This document shows, piece by piece, positions 10,599-20,360 of a stretch of DNA of 64,000 nt; within the stretch, counting starts at the first letter, position 1; each line of letters opens with the position of its first letter. A program made the translations under genes and the position numbers. This DNA is from Oleisolibacter albus (GTDB taxonomy: Bacteria; Pseudomonadota; Alphaproteobacteria; Azospirillales; Azospirillaceae). The stretch lies in contig NZ_QGNJ01000001.1 of assembly GCF_003336875.1 (NCBI RefSeq), forward strand, positions 372,001 to 436,000, written 5' to 3'. Under the pieces are notes generated by a model, which made no database searches, was not told the DNA's origin, and saw only the letters and a program-made list of their open reading frames with translations.

Positions 10599-11008
10599 GG
10601 CACCAATCCCGCAGCATCTGCACGATAGCTGAAAGAGGGAGCAAGAATCGATCCAGGTCAATTGAAATAAAATGACGATAACGGCTGGTGACAATAGATC
10701 TCACCAGCAAGGTGCTTTGTTAATACATTCAACAACATATGACCAATTGAAAAAACGACAAGCTACTACCGCGACGTTAGTTTCATCACACGCGCTTGTT
10801 TTTATGCTTGCGATGCGCCCGGACAATGGTTTTTCTGCCAACTATAGATCGGGCAGCGCCGAACAGAACCTGTCCCCGGCGCTGTCCCGCACCCCATGCA
10901 ATTCCCCCATGCCAGAACCGGCCTTTCCTTCCGGGCAAGATCCCTATCTACAGTTATTGAGCGCTGTTTTTGCTTTTTCACATTTATTTTCTGTTATGGA
11001 GCACCAGC
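10599..11008. other. AT-richer intergenic region between divergent chemoreceptor and YeeE genes
   Basis: This 410-base stretch is clearly poorer in GC than its surroundings and separates two divergently transcribed genes. It contains a perfect inverted repeat GCTGGTGA-N9-TCACCAGC at 10684-10708. A-rich and T-rich tracts follow. I see no credible gene: the open frame there has no ribosome binding site or recognisable sequence. Promoters for both flanking genes are expected here, but I cannot place them with confidence. Confidence 0.5.
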
Positions 11009-12253
11009 ATGACCGACATATCCCTGCCCCGGACAGACGGCCGTGTCACGGCCAGTCCCGGACCGCTGGCTGGCATCGACTGGCGTGTGGTGGCCGTGGC
11101 GGCTCTGACGCTGGCCGGAGGTGCTGCCTGGGTCGGCGGCGCCGTGTCCGGACGTCAGGCCGCGCTCTATCTGTTGGGCGGGGCGCTGGGGCTGGTGCTC
11201 TACCATGCCCTGTTCGGCTTCACCTCGGCCTTCCGTGTCTTCATCGCCGACCGGCGCGGTGCCGGGCTGCGGGCGCAGATGGTGATGCTGGCCGTGGCCT
11301 GCGTGCTGTTCTTCCCGGTGCTGGCCGCGGGCAGCCTGTTCGGCAGTCCGGTCAGCGGGCTGGTGGCGCCGGCCGGCACCTCCGTCGTCGTCGGCGCCTT
11401 CCTGTTCGGCATCGGCATGCAACTGGGCGGCGGCTGCGCCTCCGGCACGCTTTACACGGTGGGCGGCGGCAGCACCCGCATGGTCGTGACGCTGGCCTTC
11501 TTCATCGTTGGTTCGGTGCTGGGCGCCTGGCACCTGCCCTGGTGGCAGACACAGCCCAGCCTGCCGCCCACCTCGCTGGTCAGGCTCTGGGGCTGGCCGT
11601 TGGCCCTGGCTGCGCATCTGGCCGTCTTTGCCGCGGTCTATGCCCTGACCCGGGTGCTGGAGCAGCGGCGCCATGGACGGCTGCTTGAACGCCCCGTCGA
11701 AGGTCCGTTGTCCGCACGGCTGCTGCGCGGTCCCTGGCCGCTGGTCTGGGGTGCCGTGGCCCTGGCCTTGCTGAACTTCGCCACCCTGGCCCTGGCCGGA
11801 CGGCCCTGGGGCATCACCAGCGCCTTTGCGCTCTGGGGAGCCAAGGGGTTGGCGCTGACCGGGATCGACGTGGCCGCCTGGCCCTTCTTCCAGGCCCCGG
11901 CCCAGGCCAAGGCGCTCCAGGCCAGCGTGCTGGCGGACGTCACCTCGGTCATGGATTTCGGCATCATCCTCGGCGCCCTGCTGGCCGCCGGTCTGGCCGG
12001 CAAGTTCGCCCCCGTCTGGCATCTGCCCTGGCGCTCGCTGGCCGCGGCAGTGATCGGCGGGCTGCTGCTGGGCTATGGATCGCGTCTGGCCTATGGCTGC
12101 AACATCGGCGCTTATTTCAGCGGCATCGCCTCGGGCAGTCTGCATGGCTGGCTCTGGATCGTGCTGGCCCTGGCCGGCAACTGGGCCGGCACCGCCCTGC
12201 GCCCGCTGTTCGGGCTGGAGGTGGAGCGCACCCCGCGCCAGACCTCCTGCTGA
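11009..12253 (+). CDS. YeeE/YedE family sulfur-compound transporter (TsuA-like)
   Basis: This 414-residue integral membrane protein has about ten or more hydrophobic segments. It belongs to the YeeE/YedE family, whose structurally studied member TsuA takes up thiosulfate through conserved cysteines. Both pseudo-symmetric cysteine motifs are present: GGGCASGTLYTVGGGS in the first half and YGCNIGAYFSGIASGS in the second. The full two-halved form is encoded as one chain, unlike the split pairs found in some bacteria. ATG 11009 has GGAG eight bases upstream. No sulfurtransferase (TusA-like) gene lies beside it. Transport of thiosulfate or a related sulfur species across the inner membrane is inferred from the family. 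Confidence 0.88.
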   Translation: MTDISLPRTDGRVTASPGPLAGIDWRVVAVAALTLAGGAAWVGGAVSGRQAALYLLGGALGLVLYHALFGFTSAFRVFIADRRGAGLRAQMVMLAVACVLFFPVLAAGSLFGSPVSGLVAPAGTSVVVGAFLFGIGMQLGGGCASGTLYTVGGGSTRMVVTLAFFIVGSVLGAWHLPWWQTQPSLPPTSLVRLWGWPLALAAHLAVFAAVYALTRVLEQRRHGRLLERPVEGPLSARLLRGPWPLVWGAVALALLNFATLALAGRPWGITSAFALWGAKGLALTGIDVAAWPFFQAPAQAKALQASVLADVTSVMDFGIILGALLAAGLAGKFAPVWHLPWRSLAAAVIGGLLLGYGSRLAYGCNIGAYFSGIASGSLHGWLWIVLALAGNWAGTALRPLFGLEVERTPRQTSC

Positions 12254-12269
12254 TCGCCACCTCCCGGTC

Positions 12270-12300
12270 AAAGGGCGGGCCATATGGGTCCGCCCTTTTT
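12270..12300 (+). terminator. Rho-independent terminator after the YeeE gene
   Basis: AAGGGCGG pairs with CCGCCCTT across an 11-base loop and is followed by a run of T. It begins 17 bases after the stop codon. Confidence 0.85.
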
Positions 12301-12437
12301 GCTGCCAGCCCTGCCCCTGCGCTGACCCAGCCAGGGGTGCTTGCCCCGTGCACCGGCGGACGGGCTGCGCTATAGGAAGGGCCCCGTCCGGCCGGGATCC
12401 GGACCAGGGACACATTCCGCAAGAGACGCAGGTGGGT

Positions 12438-13991
12438 ATGAAGGTCGGCATCGACATGGGGCAGGCATCCGACGGCGCGTCGGTGGTCATGGACCTGGAG
12501 GAATTGCTGGCAACTCGCCTGCTGGTGCAGGGCAACTCCGGCTCGGGCAAGTCGCACCTGCTGCGCCGCCTGCTGGAGCAGAGCGCCCGCCATGTGCAGC
12601 AATGCGTGGTGGACCCGGAAGGGGATTTCGTCACCCTGGCCGACGCTTACGGCCATGTCGTCGTGGATGTGGCCGAGCACAGCGAAGCCTCGCTCCAGCG
12701 CGTCGCCGCCCGCGTGCGCCAGCACCGGGTCTCGACCGTGCTGAATCTGGAAGGTGTCGATGTGGAGATGCAGATGCGTCTCGCCGCCGCCTATCTGGGC
12801 GGGCTGTTCGATGCCGAGCGCGACTATTGGTATCCCATGCTGGTGGTGGTGGACGAGGCCCAGCTCTTCGCCCCCGCCGCCGCCGGCGACGTCTCGGACG
12901 AGGCGCGCAAGGCGTCGCTAGGCGCCATGACCAACCTGATGTGCCGTGGCCGCAAGCGCGGTCTGGCCGGCATCATCGCCACGCAGCGTCTGGCCAAGCT
13001 GGCCAAGAATGTGGCGGCGGAGGCCAGCAACTTCCTGATGGGCCGCACCTTCCTCGACATCGACATGGCCCGCGCCGCCGACCTGCTGGGCATGGAGCGG
13101 CGCCAGGCCGAGATGTTCCGCGACCTGGAGCGTGGCCGCTTCATCGCCCTGGGGCCGGCCGTCAGCCGCCGGCCGCTGCCGGTGCGCATCGGCGGCGTGG
13201 AGACGGCGGGCCGCGGCGGCTCGCCCAAGCTGATGCCATTGCCGGAGACGCCACAGGAAAACGCCCGTGATCTGATCCTGACACCGACGGACGGCGAGCT
13301 GCTGGCCCCGCCCCCGCCGCCGCGGCGCACCCCGCCCCCGCCGCCCCAGGACATCAACCAGCTGCTGCGACAGGCCGGCCAGCGCCAGGCCGAGGCCGCG
13401 GCCGCCCAGGCCGCCGCCGGGCCGGAACTGCCGGACATGCCGCCGGAGGAACTGGAGGCGCGGCTGGACGCGATCCTGCGCGATGTGCTGGCCGACCCGG
13501 ACTCCGCCTTCCGCACCGATGCCGTGCTCTATCAGGATTTCCTGGTCCGCTGCCGCATCCACCGGCTGCGCGGGGAGAGCATCGACCTGCCGGAGTTCCG
13601 CCGCCGCGTCGGCGTGGTCCGCGCCGGTGTCGATGCCGGCGGGGCCGGCACGCCGGAATGGGAGCAGGCCGTGACCGCCTCCCGCGACCTGCCGGAGGAT
13701 ATGCAGGGCGTGTTCCTGCTGCTGGCCCGCGCCGCCCTGGCCGGCGCCCCCTGCCCCTCCGATGCAGAAGTAGCCCGTGCCTGCGGCAGCCGCAGCCCCG
13801 GCCGCGCCCGTCGCCTGCTGAGCTATATGGAGCAGCGCGGCGTCATCGTGCAGCGCAGCCTGCTGGGCGGCATGCGCGCCATCGGCCTGCCGCATCTGGG
13901 CCGCCAGACTGCTGCCGGTGATCCCCACGCCCAGCCGCCCGGCAGCGAGGACGGCGCCGCGGACGAGGGCGGCCTGTTCGCCGCAGGCTGA
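12438..13991 (+). CDS. HerA-like (DUF87) ATP-binding protein
   Basis: This 517-residue P-loop ATPase is of the HerA/FtsK superfamily type. Walker A is VQGNSGSGKSHLLRRLLEQ (from residue 33), followed by VVDPEGDF. Walker B is MLVVVDEAQLFAP. Further on, RGRKRGLAGIIATQRLAKL resembles the HerA sensor/arginine region. A proline-rich linker (PPPPPRRTPPPPP) at about residue 295 joins the ATPase core to a C-terminal part that looks like a winged-helix (SPGRARRLLSYMEQRGVIVQRSLLGG), possibly for DNA contact. HerA proteins move along DNA, usually with a nuclease such as NurA, but no nuclease partner is adjacent. ATG 12438 has GCAGGTGGG upstream. The role is unknown. Confidence 0.8.
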   Translation: MKVGIDMGQASDGASVVMDLEELLATRLLVQGNSGSGKSHLLRRLLEQSARHVQQCVVDPEGDFVTLADAYGHVVVDVAEHSEASLQRVAARVRQHRVSTVLNLEGVDVEMQMRLAAAYLGGLFDAERDYWYPMLVVVDEAQLFAPAAAGDVSDEARKASLGAMTNLMCRGRKRGLAGIIATQRLAKLAKNVAAEASNFLMGRTFLDIDMARAADLLGMERRQAEMFRDLERGRFIALGPAVSRRPLPVRIGGVETAGRGGSPKLMPLPETPQENARDLILTPTDGELLAPPPPPRRTPPPPPQDINQLLRQAGQRQAEAAAAQAAAGPELPDMPPEELEARLDAILRDVLADPDSAFRTDAVLYQDFLVRCRIHRLRGESIDLPEFRRRVGVVRAGVDAGGAGTPEWEQAVTASRDLPEDMQGVFLLLARAALAGAPCPSDAEVARACGSRSPGRARRLLSYMEQRGVIVQRSLLGGMRAIGLPHLGRQTAAGDPHAQPPGSEDGAADEGGLFAAG

Positions 13992-14114
13992 ACCCGCGTC
14001 CTGCCAGTCCTCCTCCCAACGGGTGATCCCTCCCCGTCCCGCTCCGCCTTGTCGCGTTCCGCCCGGTCGGGCACAGTGCCCGGCAGACAAGAAAAACCAG
14101 GAGGAGGACCGCCC

Positions 14115-15812
14115 ATGACGACGGCAGGTGAGGAGTTCATCGCCGCCCGCGACGCCCTGTTGGCCGCCCGTACTGATTATGCCGGCGCCGTTGCCCGCTT
14201 CCGCTGGCCGGCGGCGGAGCGCTTCAACTGGGCGCTCGACTATTTCGACCGCATCGCCCGCGGCAACGACCAACCGGCCCTGCATGTGGTGCAGGAGGAT
14301 GGAAGCGCGGTCCGTCTGACCTATGCCGATCTGGCCGAACGCTCGTCGCGGCTGGCCAACTGGCTGCGCGGGCAAGGCGTCGGCCGCGGCGACCGTATTC
14401 TGCTGATGCTGCCCAATGTCGCCCCGCTGTGGGAGGTGATGCTGGCCGCCATGAAGCTGGGGGCGGTGGTCATTCCCGCCACCACCCTGCTGGCGGGCGA
14501 GGAACTGCGCGACCGGCTGGAGCGCGGTGGCGCCCGCTTCGTCATCGCCCTGGCCGAGCATTGCGCCAAGTTCGCCGGCATGGCCGACCATCTCGGCCGT
14601 ATCGTCGTGGGTGCCGCAGGCGGCACCCCGGCCGGTTGGGCGGCACTGGAACAGGGTTATCAGGCCCCGCCCGACTTTACCCCCGACGGGGAGACGCGTG
14701 GCGATGATCCGCTGCTGCTCTATTTCACCTCCGGCACCACGGCCAAGCCCAAGCTGGTGCTGCACACCCACCGTTCCTACCCCGTGGGGCACCTCTCGAC
14801 CCTGTACTGGATCGGGCTGCGGCCCGGCGACATCCACTGGAACATCAGCTCTCCCGGCTGGGCCAAGCATGCCTGGAGCAACCTGTTCGCGCCCCTGAAC
14901 GCCGGGGCCACGGTGTTCGTCTATAATTTCAGCCGGTTCCAGGCCAAGGCCGTGCTCGACGCCCTGGTGACATACGGTGTCACCACGCTCTGCGCTCCGC
15001 CCACGGTCTGGCGCATGCTGATCCAGGAGGATTTGGCAGCCTGGCCGGTGAAGCTGACCGGGCTGGTCGGCGCCGGCGAGCCGCTGAATCCCGAGGTCAT
15101 CGAGCGGGTCAAGGCCGCCTGGGGGCTGGAGATCCGCGATGGCTACGGCCAGACCGAGACCACGGCCCAGATCGGCAATCCGCCGGGCCAGCCGATCAAG
15201 CCGGGCAGCATGGGCCGCCCCCTGCCCGGCTACCGCGTGGCTCTGCTGGACCCGGACGGCAACGAGGCGGAGGAAGGGGAGATCGCGCTGTCCCTGTCGC
15301 CCCGCCCGGCCGGGCTGATGGCGGGTTACCAGTCGGCGGCCGACGCCCCGGTACAAGCGCCGGACGGCGAATACTACCGCACCGGTGACGTGGCCAGCCG
15401 CGACGCCGACGGGTACCTGACCTATGTCGGCCGCGCCGACGACGTGTTCAAAGCCAGCGACTACCGCATCAGCCCGTTCGAGCTGGAAAGCGCCCTGATC
15501 GAATGTCCGCTGGTGGCGGAGGCCGCGGTCGTCCCCTCGCCCGACCCCGTGCGGCTGGCCGTGCCCAAGGCCTTCCTGGTCCTGGCCGGCGGACGGGAGC
15601 CCTCACGCGAACTGGCCCTGTCGATCTTCCGCCATATCCGCGATACCCTGCCTCCCTACAAGCGGGTACGCCGGATCGAGTTCACCGACCTGCCCAAGAC
15701 CATCTCCGGCAAGATCCGCCGGGTGGAACTGCGCAAGGCCGAACAGGCCCGCAGCGACGGCCGCCATGCGCAGGAATTCTGGGAAGAGGATTTCCCCGAA
15801 CTGCGGGGCTGA
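14115..15812 (+). CDS. Acyl-CoA synthetase (AMP-forming)
   Basis: This 565-residue ANL-superfamily ligase activates a carboxylic acid with ATP and CoA. The P-loop YFTSGTTAKPKLVLHTH lies near residue 205. IRDGYGQTETT is the A5 motif, YYRTGDVASRDADGYLTYVGRADDV spans A7-A8, and the catalytic lysine is in TISGKIRRVELR. The overall sequence resembles the medium-chain/acetoacetyl branch (ACSM-like) more than acetyl-CoA synthetase. The start is secure, with GGAGGA eight bases before the ATG. It stands alone and ends before a bidirectional terminator. The acid substrate cannot be read from sequence. Confidence 0.9.
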   Translation: MTTAGEEFIAARDALLAARTDYAGAVARFRWPAAERFNWALDYFDRIARGNDQPALHVVQEDGSAVRLTYADLAERSSRLANWLRGQGVGRGDRILLMLPNVAPLWEVMLAAMKLGAVVIPATTLLAGEELRDRLERGGARFVIALAEHCAKFAGMADHLGRIVVGAAGGTPAGWAALEQGYQAPPDFTPDGETRGDDPLLLYFTSGTTAKPKLVLHTHRSYPVGHLSTLYWIGLRPGDIHWNISSPGWAKHAWSNLFAPLNAGATVFVYNFSRFQAKAVLDALVTYGVTTLCAPPTVWRMLIQEDLAAWPVKLTGLVGAGEPLNPEVIERVKAAWGLEIRDGYGQTETTAQIGNPPGQPIKPGSMGRPLPGYRVALLDPDGNEAEEGEIALSLSPRPAGLMAGYQSAADAPVQAPDGEYYRTGDVASRDADGYLTYVGRADDVFKASDYRISPFELESALIECPLVAEAAVVPSPDPVRLAVPKAFLVLAGGREPSRELALSIFRHIRDTLPPYKRVRRIEFTDLPKTISGKIRRVELRKAEQARSDGRHAQEFWEEDFPELRG

Positions 15813-15872
15813 GAGTCCGACGGGCGGGCGTTCAGGAACGCGACCCGTTCTGATACCCCGCCTCTTCCCATG

Positions 15873-15907
15873 AAAAAGCCCGGCGGTTGACGCCGCCGGG
15901 CTTTTTC
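15873..15907. terminator. Bidirectional terminator between acyl-CoA synthetase and RND permease
   Basis: This is a perfect palindrome. AAAAAGCCCGGCGG pairs with CCGCCGGGCTTTTT around a six-base loop, giving an A-run on one side and a T-run on the other. It can therefore end both convergent transcripts. Confidence 0.92.
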
Positions 15908-15924
15908 GGACATCTGAACCGGTG

Positions 15925-18900
15925 TTATTCCGCCGCCGGCTCGCCCACCATGTGGCCGCCATGGTGGGCAGCCGCCCGACCGCCGAAGAAGCGGCGGATG
16001 GCCACATAGAAGACCGGGGTGAACAACAGGCCGAAGAAGGTCACCCCCAGCATGCCGAAGAACACGGCGGTGCCGATGCTCTGCCGCATCTCGGCGCCGG
16101 CACCACTGGCGATCATCAGCGGCACCACGCCCAGGATGAAGGCGAAGCTGGTCATCAGGATCGGCCGCAGGCGCAGGCGGCAGGCCTCGATGACGGCGTC
16201 GAAGCGGTCCCGACCCTCCGCCTCCAGCTGCCGGGCGAACTCGACGATCAGGATGGCGTTCTTCGAGGCCAGCCCCACCAGCACCACGAAGCCGATCTGG
16301 GCCAGGATGTTGTTGTCCATGCCCCGCATCATCAGGCCGCCGACCGCCGACAACAGACACATCGGCACGATCAGCAGGATGGCGAAGGGCAAGGACCAGC
16401 TCTCATACTGGGCAGCCAGCACCAGGAAGACGAAGAAGACGCACAAGGGAAAGATGTAGAGGGCGGAATTGCCCGTGGTCTTCTCCTGATAGCTGAGGTC
16501 GGTCCAGGCCACGTCGTACCCGGCCGGCAACTGCTGCGCCGCCACCTGCTCCATGGCGGCGATGGCCTGACCGGAGCTGAAGCCCGGCTTGGCGTCGCCC
16601 TGAAGCTCCGACGCGGGATAGAGATTGTAGCGCAGCACCCGGTCCGGCCCGGTGACGAAGCGGAAATCGACGAAGCTGCCCAGCGGGACCATACGGCCGG
16701 CCTGGTTGCGCGTCTCCAGCCGGGCGATGGTCTCGGGATCGAGCCGGAACGGCCCGTCGGCCTGCGCCGTCACACGGAAGGTGCGGCCGAACAGGTTGGT
16801 GTCGTTGACATAGGCCGAGCCGAGATAGACCTCCAGCGTATCGAACAGGTCGCCGGCGGACACGCCCAGCATCTGCGCCTTGACCCGGTCGATGTCCACA
16901 TAGACCTGCGGCGCCTTGGCGCTGAAGGGAGTGAACACATTGGCCAGGCCCGGCGTCTGGTTGGCGGCCATGGCCACCGCCCAGGTCGACTGCTCCAGAT
17001 CGGCCGAGCCATGGCCGGCCCGGTCGAGGATACGCATGGTGAAGCCACCGGACGTCCCCAGCCCCTGCACCGGCGGCGGCTGCACCACGAAGATCATGGC
17101 CTCGGGAATGGCGGCGACCTTCATCTGCACCTGCTGCTGCAACGCCACCGCCGAAGGACGCTCGCCATGGGGTCCCATGACGGCGAAGATGGCGCCGGCA
17201 TTGGTGGCGATGGTGCGGGTGGCGCCGGAGAAGCCGGCAAAGGTGGCGGTGTGCTCGATGCCCGGCGTCTCCAGGATCATGCGCTCGGCCCGTTTGATCA
17301 CCTTGTCGGTGTTGGCCAGCGACGTGCCTTCCGGTGTCTGCACGACAACGATGAGATACCCCTGGTCCTGGGCCGGGATGAAGCCCGACGGAACCCGCGT
17401 GAACAGATAGCCGGTCAGCGCGATCAGGGCGACATAGACCACCAGCATGATGGCGGTGGCGCGCGACAGCCGGCCGACCAGACGGCCATAAACCTCTCCC
17501 AGCCGGTCGAAACCGCGGTTGAAGGCGCCGAAGCCGCGCTCCACCAGCCGTGAGGCCAGCCCCAGCCGGCGGTTGGCCTCGTGATGGTCGGGGTTGTGGG
17601 CCTGCAGCAGCATGGCGCAGAGCGCCGGGCTCAACGTCAGCGAATTGAAGGCCGAGATGATGGTGGCCACGGCGATGGTGACGGCGAACTGCCGGTAGAA
17701 CTCGCCCTGGATGCCCTCGATGAAGGCGGTGGGAATGAACACCGACGACAGCACCAGGGCGATGGACACCAGTGCTCCGCCCACCTCGTCCATGGTGATG
17801 CGGGCGGCCTGCACCGGGCTGTGGCCCAGGGCCAGGTTGCGCTCGACATTCTCCACCACCACGATGGCGTCGTCGACGACGATGCCCACCGCCAGCACCA
17901 GCCCGAACAGGGTCAGGTTGTTGATGCTGAAGCCCAGCGCCGCCATCACGGCGAAGGTGCCGATCAGCGACACCGGAATGGCGATGATGGGGATCAGCGT
18001 GGCGCGCCAGCGCTGCAGGAACACCAGCACCACCAGCACCACCAGTGCCACCGCCTCATAGATGGTGTGCAGCAGCTCGTCGATGGACTTGGCGATGAAT
18101 TCGGTGGGGTTGTAGATGATGCGGTATTCCAGCCCCGGCGGGAAGGACTGGGACAGGGTCTTGATGGTCTCCTGCACCCGCGCCGCCGTGGCCAGCGCGT
18201 TCGATCCCGGCAGCTGGGAAATGGCCATGACCACGGCCGACTTGCCGTCGAGATAGCTGTTGGTGACGTAGTCGCGCGCACCCAGTTCCACCCGCGCCAC
18301 ATCCTTCAGCCGGACCACCTGCCCGTCGCGGCCGCTCTTGACGATGATGTTCTCGAACTGGACCGGGTCGGTCATCCGCCCCTGCAGGGTCAGATTCAGC
18401 TGATAGTCGCGACCGGTGTCCAGTGGCGGCTGCGCCAGCTGGCCGCCCGCCACCTGCACGTTCTGCGCCTGGATGGCGGCCACCACATCGCTGCCGGTCA
18501 GTCCCAGATTGGCGATCTTGTGCGGGTCCAGCCAGACACGCATGGAATAGTCGCGGGCGCCGAACATCTGCACATTGCCCACGCCCTCCACCCGGGCCAG
18601 AGCGTCCTTCACCTGCAACAGCCCGTAATTGGAGATGTAGAGCTGGTCATAGGTGTCGTCCGGGCTGATGAGGTGAATCACCATCATCAGGTCCGGGGAG
18701 TTCTTGCGCGTGGTGATGCCGATGCGCCGGGCCTCTTCGGGCAGGCGCGGCTCGGCCACGGCCACCCGGTTCTGGACCAGCACCTGGGCCTGATCCAGGT
18801 CGGTGCCCAGCTTGAAGGTGACGGTCAGATTCATCTGGCCGTCGCTGGTGCTCTGCGAAGACATGTAGAGCATGCCCTCGACACCGTTGACCTCCTGCTC

Positions 18901-19101
18901 GATCGGCGCCGCCACCGTGGAGGCCACGGTTTCGGCATTGGCACCGGGATATGTCGCGTTCACCGTCACGGTGGGCGGCACCACCTCGGGATACTGCGCC
19001 ACCGGCAGCGCCCGATAGGCGATGAAGCCCACGGTCAGGATGACAATGGACAGGACGATGGCGAAGACCGGCCTGTCGATGAAGAAACGACCGATCTTCA
19101 T
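15925..19101 (-). CDS. RND efflux transporter permease (HAE1, AcrB-like)
   Basis: This 1058-residue inner-membrane trimeric pump component exchanges protons for drugs or other hydrophobic compounds. The N-terminus MKIGRFFIDRPVFAIVLSIV is typical of AcrB relatives. The TM4 proton-relay pair lies in GIVVDDAIVVVENVERN. The matching lysine is in VGLASKNAILIVEFARQ in the second half. Two large periplasmic porter loops separate TM1-TM2 and TM7-TM8. The gene overlaps the adaptor stop by four bases (ATGA), so translation is coupled. No outer-membrane factor gene follows, so the pump probably borrows a TolC-like protein encoded elsewhere. Confidence 0.96.
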   Translation of the reverse strand: MKIGRFFIDRPVFAIVLSIVILTVGFIAYRALPVAQYPEVVPPTVTVNATYPGANAETVASTVAAPIEQEVNGVEGMLYMSSQSTSDGQMNLTVTFKLGTDLDQAQVLVQNRVAVAEPRLPEEARRIGITTRKNSPDLMMVIHLISPDDTYDQLYISNYGLLQVKDALARVEGVGNVQMFGARDYSMRVWLDPHKIANLGLTGSDVVAAIQAQNVQVAGGQLAQPPLDTGRDYQLNLTLQGRMTDPVQFENIIVKSGRDGQVVRLKDVARVELGARDYVTNSYLDGKSAVVMAISQLPGSNALATAARVQETIKTLSQSFPPGLEYRIIYNPTEFIAKSIDELLHTIYEAVALVVLVVLVFLQRWRATLIPIIAIPVSLIGTFAVMAALGFSINNLTLFGLVLAVGIVVDDAIVVVENVERNLALGHSPVQAARITMDEVGGALVSIALVLSSVFIPTAFIEGIQGEFYRQFAVTIAVATIISAFNSLTLSPALCAMLLQAHNPDHHEANRRLGLASRLVERGFGAFNRGFDRLGEVYGRLVGRLSRATAIMLVVYVALIALTGYLFTRVPSGFIPAQDQGYLIVVVQTPEGTSLANTDKVIKRAERMILETPGIEHTATFAGFSGATRTIATNAGAIFAVMGPHGERPSAVALQQQVQMKVAAIPEAMIFVVQPPPVQGLGTSGGFTMRILDRAGHGSADLEQSTWAVAMAANQTPGLANVFTPFSAKAPQVYVDIDRVKAQMLGVSAGDLFDTLEVYLGSAYVNDTNLFGRTFRVTAQADGPFRLDPETIARLETRNQAGRMVPLGSFVDFRFVTGPDRVLRYNLYPASELQGDAKPGFSSGQAIAAMEQVAAQQLPAGYDVAWTDLSYQEKTTGNSALYIFPLCVFFVFLVLAAQYESWSLPFAILLIVPMCLLSAVGGLMMRGMDNNILAQIGFVVLVGLASKNAILIVEFARQLEAEGRDRFDAVIEACRLRLRPILMTSFAFILGVVPLMIASGAGAEMRQSIGTAVFFGMLGVTFFGLLFTPVFYVAIRRFFGGRAAAHHGGHMVGEPAAE

Positions 19102-20354
19102 GGCCGGGCCTCCTTGACCGTGGCACCGTCCGTCGGCACCGCCTGCACCGATTGCTGCGGCGGCTGGATCGGCTGCTCCACCGGCGCCACCGGGCTGCCG
19201 GGCCGGGCTTTCTGCAGGCCGGCAGTGACCACACGGTCGGCGGGCTGCAGCCCGTCACGGATCACCCGCAGCCCGTTCTGCAACGGACCGGGGGTCACCG
19301 GGCGGTACTGGGCCTTGTTCTCCCCGTCCACCACCAGCACGAAGCGGCGGCTCTGGTCGGTGCCGATGGCGCTGTCGGGCAGCAGCAGGCCGGCATAGTC
19401 GGCCCGGCCGATCAGGCGCACGCGGGCGAACTGGCCCGGCGTGAACAGCAGATCGGGATTGTCGAACACGGCCCGCACCTGGATGGTGCCCGTGGACTCG
19501 TCGATGCTGTTGTCGATGAAGTCCAGATGGCCGGCATGGGTGAACGCCTTCTCGTCCGGCAGCGCCAGCGTCACCGGCGTCGATTCCGGCTTGGCGCTGG
19601 GGCCATCGCCCGAGCGTGACAGGCGGACATAGCGCAGATAGGCGGCCTGGTCGGCGTCGAAGGTGAAATAGATCGGATCCAGCGAGACAATGGTGGTCAG
19701 AAGCGTGCTCTGCTCCGACCCGCCGCTGACCAGATTGCCCACGCTGACCAGCCGGTTGCTGACGCGGCCGGTGACCGGGGCCTTGACCTGGGTGAACTCC
19801 AGATCCAGCTCAGACGTGCGCAGGTTGGCTTCCGCCTCCAGCAGCGAGGCCTGGGCCGCCTGCATCTCCTGCGCCCGCTGATCCAGTGTCGATTGCGATA
19901 CCGCCTGGGTCCGGCGCAGGTCCTGCGCCCGGTCCAGTTCGCGCTGGGTCAGGGCCACATTGGACCGGGCCTGCTGCACCCGGGCACGGGCCGCATCGAC
20001 CGCCGCCTGATAGGGGCGCGGATCGATGACGAACAGCAGGTCACCCTTATAGACGATATCGCCATCCTTGAAGGCGATGCGGTCGAGATAGCCGCTGACA
20101 CGGGCGCGCACTTCCACCCGCTCCACCGCGGCGAAGCGGCCGGTATACTCATCCCATTCCCGCACGGTCTGCTGTACCGGCGTGCTGACCGTCACCTGTG
20201 GCGGCGGCGGCGCGGCGGCCGTCTGGTCCTTGCCGTCGCCGCAGCCGGCCAGCAGCATGGTGCCAGCCGCGGCCAGACCCAACAGGACGCCGCGGGCGCC
20301 CCGGCCCGCGACCGCGCCATCAAGGCCGGTACGGTTTGCTTGGCCGAAAATCAT
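19098..20354 (-). CDS. RND efflux periplasmic adaptor (membrane fusion protein)
   Basis: This 418-residue lipoprotein bridges the permease and the outer-membrane channel. After a basic N-terminus and hydrophobic stretch, LLAGC is a lipobox (Cys at about residue 38). The chain then shows the split lipoyl domain (RARVSGYLDRIAFKDGDIV and VKAPVTGRVSNRLVSVGNLV) around an alpha-helical hairpin rich in Ala, Gln and Arg. Beta-barrel and membrane-proximal domains follow (FTPGQFARVRL, DGLQPADRVVTAG). The tail is proline/glutamine-rich. The ribosome binding site GGAGGGG lies inside a hairpin (20361-20397), and three palindromic operators lie further upstream. It is the first gene of the efflux operon. 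Confidence 0.95.
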   Translation of the reverse strand: MIFGQANRTGLDGAVAGRGARGVLLGLAAAGTMLLAGCGDGKDQTAAAPPPPQVTVSTPVQQTVREWDEYTGRFAAVERVEVRARVSGYLDRIAFKDGDIVYKGDLLFVIDPRPYQAAVDAARARVQQARSNVALTQRELDRAQDLRRTQAVSQSTLDQRAQEMQAAQASLLEAEANLRTSELDLEFTQVKAPVTGRVSNRLVSVGNLVSGGSEQSTLLTTIVSLDPIYFTFDADQAAYLRYVRLSRSGDGPSAKPESTPVTLALPDEKAFTHAGHLDFIDNSIDESTGTIQVRAVFDNPDLLFTPGQFARVRLIGRADYAGLLLPDSAIGTDQSRRFVLVVDGENKAQYRPVTPGPLQNGLRVIRDGLQPADRVVTAGLQKARPGSPVAPVEQPIQPPQQSVQAVPTDGATVKEARP

Positions 20355-20360
20355 GGAACC

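Noticed and set aside
12918-15356. 812-codon minus-strand open frame
   Set aside because: It is antisense to the HerA-like ATPase and the acyl-CoA synthetase, has His/Gln/Gly-rich composition typical of shadow frames in GC-rich DNA, and shows no family motif.
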